Source: Glycine soja (taxonomy: Eukaryota > Streptophyta > Magnoliopsida > Fabales > Fabaceae). From it: a stretch of 64,000 bases of DNA. The position numbers and the translations under genes are program-made. Shown here piece by piece: positions 58,851-64,000 of this stretch (its first letter is position 1; the number at the start of each line of letters is the position of its first letter). The notes beneath the pieces are model-generated. The model was not told where the DNA came from. It ran no database searches and saw only the letters and a program-made list of their open reading frames with translations. The stretch covers positions 5,599,657 through 5,663,656 of the forward strand of contig NC_041020.1 in the NCBI RefSeq assembly GCF_004193775.1, in the 5' to 3' direction.

Positions 58851-61104
58851 GGAAGTTTGACTAAAATACCATGCATGTGTGTTAAAGATGGATTTGCATG
58901 TTGCTTTGCCGTGCACCAGTGTAGTAGCAATTATCCAATGTGTTTTCATTTAAAAATAAGATGTCACCGTGAGTGATCATGATGATGAGTCTGTATGATG
59001 AGTTATACATGAATTATTTATAATTTTATCAACATTTTTTAAAAAATTTTATTGCATTATAAATTTTATTATATATATATATATTTACTCTCGTGTTAAA
59101 TAGCATATTAAATGTCTTTTCATTATCAAATATGTCGTGTATTGTATGCGTACGGTGGTCTAACATGCAATGACGGTTCCCGATGTTCTAACATGTAATG
59201 ATCACTAATAGATTTATTATTTAAATACGGAATGATTTATTTACTTTAATTTTTTTATCATCAAATAGAGTATATTCATTAATATGGGTACTACAGGTAC
59301 CCAAGAACCATAACTTAAGAGTTTTTTTAGATAAAAATCCAATCAGTTAGTAAGCATTTATAATGATACGCATAAAAATTAACCCTGGAAAAAATATAGA
59401 TGAACACTTAATATGTTAATATAGACACTTAGTGAGAGAAATGAAAGTAAGAAAAACATAAGTTTTTTAAGTAATATGATATTACATGGAGAGAAAAATA
59501 AAAACTGTTTATTAGGTGCTTAAAAAATATGATTAAAAAGAACCAATCATATATATACCAGTAGAACTTTCGTGCTTCTGCCTTGCATTCAGGTACTGTT
59601 CTTTTTTCTCCTTGTCGCAGTGTATAAATAGGATTCCACAACACCTTTTTATATCGGTTGTTTTACACTCGATGTCAAAAGTAACATAGTAGCAATTTTG
59701 AAATTAAAAGTAGGTAATTTACATTTGTTATTGATTAACCAATGTAATAAATTATTTTTTACATTGCTTTTAATTGGAACCAATGAAAAAAGCGATTAAC
59801 CCCGTAGGTTAAGATGGAGTGAATAGACATCTTACACTCACACGAAAATAATTTATTTAATAGAAAAATTCATATTTATTATTTATCATGTTAAGTCAGC
59901 CATAATCACAGTATGATAATCACAGTATGATGATTTAGATTAATTTATGCTCAAATGTGCTAAAACATTCCCGTCACAGGAAAAAAAATATAGTAAGGGA
60001 TTATTCTTGGTGATGATGAACCCTTCACTTCATCCTTGTGATTGTGACTTGCACCATTGCTCCCTCTTCGCCACTAGTTTATGCATTCATTGTGACACCA
60101 ACATCGACGACGTCTGATATAAATCATACATTTCATATATATAACATTTTAATTTTTTTAAAGGTTATTTCTCAAACTATAATACATTATCAATACTAAA
60201 GTTAAATTTTTGCTTTACTTCTATTGATTTAGATTTCACGCATGGATTAGGTAACAAATATTTAGATTGTTTTGTAAAAAAAAAAAACAATAAAAAAATA
60301 GAAGTTAGTTGGCCAGTCCATGCATGGAGTGGGTTGGTCAACCCAAGGAGTGGGTGGTAAGTTCAACAGTTAGGGAAGCTCTTAGAATGGGCTAGGCCAA
60401 TTATATAGGAAAAAAATAAATTTCATAAAATTTAAATCCAGCCATGAGTTGGCTCTAGTCCACACAATTTTTTGGTCTTTTGGGTCCACAGGCTTTTGTT
60501 TGCTTAAGAAGTCTTATGAGTTGGGACCCAGGACGAAAAGGAGTAATTTCATTTAAAATTTATCAAATGGGAATAATTTTGAATGAATACACAAACAGGA
60601 GTAAGTCATAAGAATTTTTAGGATTCCTAGGTATGAAATCATAAAAAATTATCAATTTTAACCTTTTTTTATATGAAGTTTTAATGACTTCAATTTTTCT
60701 TTTTTTAGTGAAATCATAAACTTTACAACGACTTCAAAGTCGTTCAAATTTTTTATTTTTAAGTTTATATTATTTGTTTCAATGTTTTTAATATTTTTTT
60801 ATTAATATTAAAAATAATATTAACTTAAATTTTATCAAATAATATTAACTTAAAATTTATTAAATAATATTAAATTTTGTAAAAAAATATTTTTTTAATT
60901 ATTTTTTACATCTATCATTATTTTAAACATTTGGGGGTCAAATTTAATCTTTTTAAAAATTTGGACATCAAATTGAAATATTTAAAATAATTTGAGAATC
61001 AAATTAATAATTAAGCCTAAAATATATAATTAGTCTTTTACAATGTGTTTGATTTTGTAGAAAGAAAAAGAATGAAAGTGTGACAAAAGAAATAAAAAAA
61101 AAGT
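58851..61104. other. AT-rich intergenic DNA, nothing recognised
   Basis: Only short incidental frames. An (AT)n run of about 20 bases occurs near 59072. Confidence 0.5.
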
Positions 61105-61410
61105 GTTGAAGATCTCACATTTACAAATCAATTTTGTAAGATTGAGTTAGACCCATAACCCACGTTATAATTTGATAGTGTATTCCAACGAGTCTTGTTG
61201 GACTTATTGGATCATGTGTTATTGGACCAGTTACATATATTCAGTTCTACAAACCTCATGCTCGAAATGTTCAAATCTCTACATGAGGGGAATGTGATGG
61301 AGATCTCACATTGACCAGTATGAGGTCTAATTGGTGTATATAAATAGAGGACAATCATCACCTTACAAGTAGATTAATTTTATAGCATTGAGTTAGACGC
61401 ATAATTCACA
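61105..61410 (+). mobile_element. TRIM-like short terminal-repeat element
   Basis: Two copies of a GAAGATCTCACATT / GGAGATCTCACATT stretch, each leading to a TTGAGTTAGAC-type end, flank about 100 bp. The right copy (about 61297-61405) is more complete and has a TATATAAATAGAGG promoter-like motif and CACCTTACAAG. The left copy is truncated. The arrangement is that of a miniature terminal-repeat retrotransposon common in legumes. A diverged relative lies at 4180-4400. Confidence 0.55.
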
Positions 61411-61749
61411 TTAATCTAATAAGAAGTGAAATAGAGTAGAAAGCGAGTGAAAAATAAGGTTTTTGGTTGAAGTTAAAGACAGTGAAAAAATATTTAAATT
61501 AAAGTGGTTGGGTAAATAAGAAAAGAAGAAAAAAATGACTATTACATAAATTTGCATTTTACCCCTAATAAAAAACAAATTTGTCCAATTTCTTTTTCCC
61601 ACAAAAGATTTTTTTAAAATAAAAAAGAAGGTATACAACCGATCGTAGTAAGAAAACAACAATAAGAAGACAGCTTTGCAAATGTAAACGGACAAAAAGA
61701 AACACGGGCCTGATTTGCTCGAGTAGCAGGATTTATATAGCATTATTTT

Positions 61750-62047
61750 TTGTGAGAGTTTAATTCTGTTTTGGCTTTGTATATAAGAGAGAGTAACAGA
61801 ATTTTAAAATTCTGTTATAAGTGCTAGCCTAAGAGTGAAGGGTTGTTACTTTGTTTTGCTTGTATAAAAGGGAAATCATACATCTTAATAAAGGGTTTTT
61901 TTCATTCTATCATTTTCAGTCTCTAGTGCTATTCTTAGTGTGTGTGCAATTCTATGCTTAGAAAACAGCGAGTGATACATGAGTGAATGTGTGAGGGAGT
62001 GAATTGCATCTCTTGCAATTGAGTGAGGAACAGTGTGTGTTCCAACA
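61750..62047 (+). repeat. 5' LTR (right end certain, left end approximate) of a Ty1/copia element
   Basis: The LTR ends TTCCAACA at 62047, directly before the primer-binding site ATTGGTATCTAGAGC (62048-62062). It contains a TATA-like TGTATAAAAG at 61861 and an AATAAAG signal near 61885. The left border is a guess because the 3' LTR is outside the window. Confidence 0.6.
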
Positions 62048-62133
62048 ATTGGTATCTAGAGCATTGGTTTCGATAGAAGGGGCAAGAATCGCTAAAGAAA
62101 GGTTCTTGGAGGTGTTCTTGAAGGAGTTCTTTG

Positions 62134-64000
62134 ATGGCTGCAGTATCTGGCTCAATTCCTGCAAATCTACCAGTTCTCACAGGAAAGAACTATGAAAATT
62201 GGAAGATTCAGATCAGGGTGGTGATGCGATTTCAAGGGGTTTGGGAGTTCGTAGAAGAAGGTTATATACCTGTGGGAGAGAGAGCAACAGAGGAACAAAA
62301 GGCTGCTGATAGAGAAAAAGAAAAGAAAGATTGCAAGGCACTTTTCATTTTGCACCAAAGTGTAGATGCTGCTAACTTTGAAAAGATAGCAATGGCTCAA
62401 ACCTCCAAAGAAGCATGGGACATTCTGCAGAAATCTCATGATGGAGCCACAAAAACCAAGAAGATCAAGCTGCAAACTCTGAGGAGACAGTATGAACTAC
62501 TACAAATGGAAAAGAATGAATCAGTTGCTGAGTACATCACAAAAGTGCAGACAGTGGTGAATTCAATGAAGGGCTATGGAGAAAAGATAATTGTGCAATC
62601 AGTTGTAGAGAAAGTGCTTAGAACCATGCCACCCAAGTTTGACCATATTGTGGTAGCCATCGAGGAATCCAAAAATCTTGAAGAGCTTAGCCTAGAGGAA
62701 TTGCAGGGATCTTTGGAATCTCATGAACAAAGAATGAATGAAAGGATAAATGAGAAGAAAAGTGAACAAGCCTTGCAAGCACGGTCTAATCCAAAGAAGC
62801 ATGGTGATAGATGGAAGAAAGACAAAACTGAAGGGAAGAGCAATAAATGGAGGGGAAATCAGAACAGTGATAAAGACCACAAGAAAGGAGGGGGATCCAA
62901 TTCCCAAAACTCTTCAAATAGAAAGAAGTTTGACAAAAGAAGTATTCAATGCTTTAACTGTCAAAAGTTTGGGCATTTTGCTGATGAGTGTTACAGCAAA
63001 CCCAATAACAAAAGAGAACCTAAAGGTGATGATGCAAAATTGGCTCAAGAAGAAGATGATGACACTGAACAGGTACTGCTAATGGTAACTACTCAAATTG
63101 AAGGGGCAAGTGATAATTGTTGGTACCTAGACACAGGTTGCTCCACTCATATGACAGGAAGAAGAGAGTGGTTTCTCAACCTTGATCAATCTGTGAAGAG
63201 CCAAGTCAAATTTGCTGATGATAGAATCTTGACTGCTGAAGGAATTGGGAAGGTCCTTATCAAAACAAAGGATGGAGGTCAGTCTTGCATCACTGATGTA
63301 CTCTTTGTACCAGGTATGAAAAGTAATCTACTCAGCTTAGGCCAATTATTAGAAAAGGGCTTTATGACTAAGCTTGAAAACAAGATGTTGAGAGTGTTTG
63401 ACAGAAATCACAAGCTCATTTTGAAGTCCCCTCTTTCAAAAAATAGAACATTCAAAATTGAGATTGATGTGATAGAACAAAAGTGTTTTACTACTACAGT
63501 AAACAGTGAAGAGTGGTTATGGCATTACAGATTTGGCCATTTAAATTTTAGAGATCTGATTAAGCTAAACTCAAGAGAAATGGTGCTGGGTTTGCCTCAG
63601 ATCAAGCCTCCTAGTGAAGTATGTGATGGTTGTTTACAGTGTAAGCAATCAAGAAGCACTTTCAAACAAAATGTACCAATCAGGGCAAAAGAGAAACTTG
63701 AGGTGATTTACTCTGATGTGTGTGGCCCTATGCAAACTGAATCTCTGGGTGGAAACAAATACTTCATATCCTTTATTGATGAATTGACTAGGAAAGTATG
63801 GGTTTACCTAATAAGAAGGAAGAGTGATGTCTTTGAAGTCTTTGAGAAGTTCAAAAATATGGCAGAAAAGCAAAGTGGCTCATTGATCAAGATATTGAGA
63901 ACAGATGGTGGTGGTGAATATGTTTCTACAGAATTTCAAGAATTTTGTGATCAAGAAGGCATAATTCATGAAGTGACTCCTCCCTACACACCTCAACATA
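62134..64000 (+). CDS. Ty1/copia gag-pol polyprotein, 5' part (runs off the window)
   Basis: The ATG at 62134 lies about 70 bases after the primer-binding site and the frame is open for 622 codons to the window edge. The gag is of UBN2/DUF4219 type ([15 protein letters not shown] near residue 20, then [30 protein letters not shown]). The zinc knuckle is [14 protein letters not shown] near residue 272. The aspartic protease has [13 protein letters not shown] near 329, with the DTG catalytic triplet. The pre-integrase domain has [13 protein letters not shown]. Integrase starts with SDVCGPM (first catalytic Asp near 526) and RTDGGGEY (second Asp near 590). Reverse transcriptase and RNase H lie beyond the edge. 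No stop or frameshift is seen, so the element may be young. Sequence style suggests the Tork/TNT1 side of copia, which is inferred. Confidence 0.93.
   Translation, partial: MAAVSGSIPANLPVLTGKNYENWKIQIRVVMRFQGVWEFVEEGYIPVGERATEEQKAADREKEKKDCKALFILHQSVDAANFEKIAMAQTSKEAWDILQKSHDGATKTKKIKLQTLRRQYELLQMEKNESVAEYITKVQTVVNSMKGYGEKIIVQSVVEKVLRTMPPKFDHIVVAIEESKNLEELSLEELQGSLESHEQRMNERINEKKSEQALQARSNPKKHGDRWKKDKTEGKSNKWRGNQNSDKDHKKGGGSNSQNSSNRKKFDKRSIQCFNCQKFGHFADECYSKPNNKREPKGDDAKLAQEEDDDTEQVLLMVTTQIEGASDNCWYLDTGCSTHMTGRREWFLNLDQSVKSQVKFADDRILTAEGIGKVLIKTKDGGQSCITDVLFVPGMKSNLLSLGQLLEKGFMTKLENKMLRVFDRNHKLILKSPLSKNRTFKIEIDVIEQKCFTTTVNSEEWLWHYRFGHLNFRDLIKLNSREMVLGLPQIKPPSEVCDGCLQCKQSRSTFKQNVPIRAKEKLEVIYSDVCGPMQTESLGGNKYFISFIDELTRKVWVYLIRRKSDVFEVFEKFKNMAEKQSGSLIKILRTDGGGEYVSTEFQEFCDQEGIIHEVTPPYTPQH

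Noticed and set aside
59429..59644. 71-codon minus-strand frame
   Set aside because: Phe/Tyr-rich AT-driven frame without any recognised motif.

Overview
This is a plant nuclear genome window. It shows canonical GT-AG introns, long AT-rich intergenic DNA, abundant LTR, LINE, CACTA, MULE, TRIM and MITE elements, and a degenerate plant telomere-type (TTTAGGG) array. The repeat types and the host-gene remnants (NIK-type receptor kinase, CONSTANS-like, malonyltransferase-type BAHD) suggest a legume, most likely soybean or a close Glycine relative. The species is an inference from sequence style and has not been searched.

Layout. 1-5.9 kb is intergenic with an AT microsatellite. 5918-9759 is the only clearly intact host gene: an 11-exon leucine-rich-repeat receptor kinase of the NIK group (624 codons), with a foldback MITE-like element in its ninth intron. 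11.7-16.9 kb is a composite of two related non-autonomous gypsy-type elements in opposite orientation. Their outer ends share a 5-bp target duplication (TTATC). One of them carries a 2.17-kb solo LTR with its own duplication (CAAGT). 18148-24893 is a Mutator-like element (MULE) with long inverted repeats and a 9-bp duplication (GAGAATATG). It holds a plant-mobile-domain (PMD) gene facing a MuDR-type transposase gene. 25.1-35.6 kb is a second, diverged MULE with the same two-gene plan. It is expanded by a 137-bp-period minisatellite and a 1.5-kb telomere-like array, and its transposase has lost most of its catalytic domain.

From 37.19 to 55.44 kb there is a four-layer nest. A CONSTANS-like gene is broken inside its second B-box by a Ty3/gypsy element (LTRs 37537-38335 and 54251-55014). 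That gypsy is interrupted inside its reverse transcriptase/RNase H region by a 10.8-kb CACTA element (41537-52301, TAA duplication). The CACTA has in turn received two LINE fragments in opposite orientations. The CACTA keeps its subterminal ACATCGG arrays, a second-gene region with a Ulp1-like protease end, and a DUF4216 remnant of its main transposase. Downstream lie a BAHD acyltransferase pseudogene (57.2-58.9 kb), a TRIM-like repeat (61.1-61.4 kb), and the 5' half of an apparently intact Ty1/copia element that runs off the right edge (open frame 62134-64000).

The working content is therefore one receptor kinase gene at the left and a possibly active copia at the right, with decaying mobile DNA and broken host genes between. 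No RNA genes or CRISPR arrays were recognised. Exon borders were set by eye from splice dinucleotides and reading-frame continuity.
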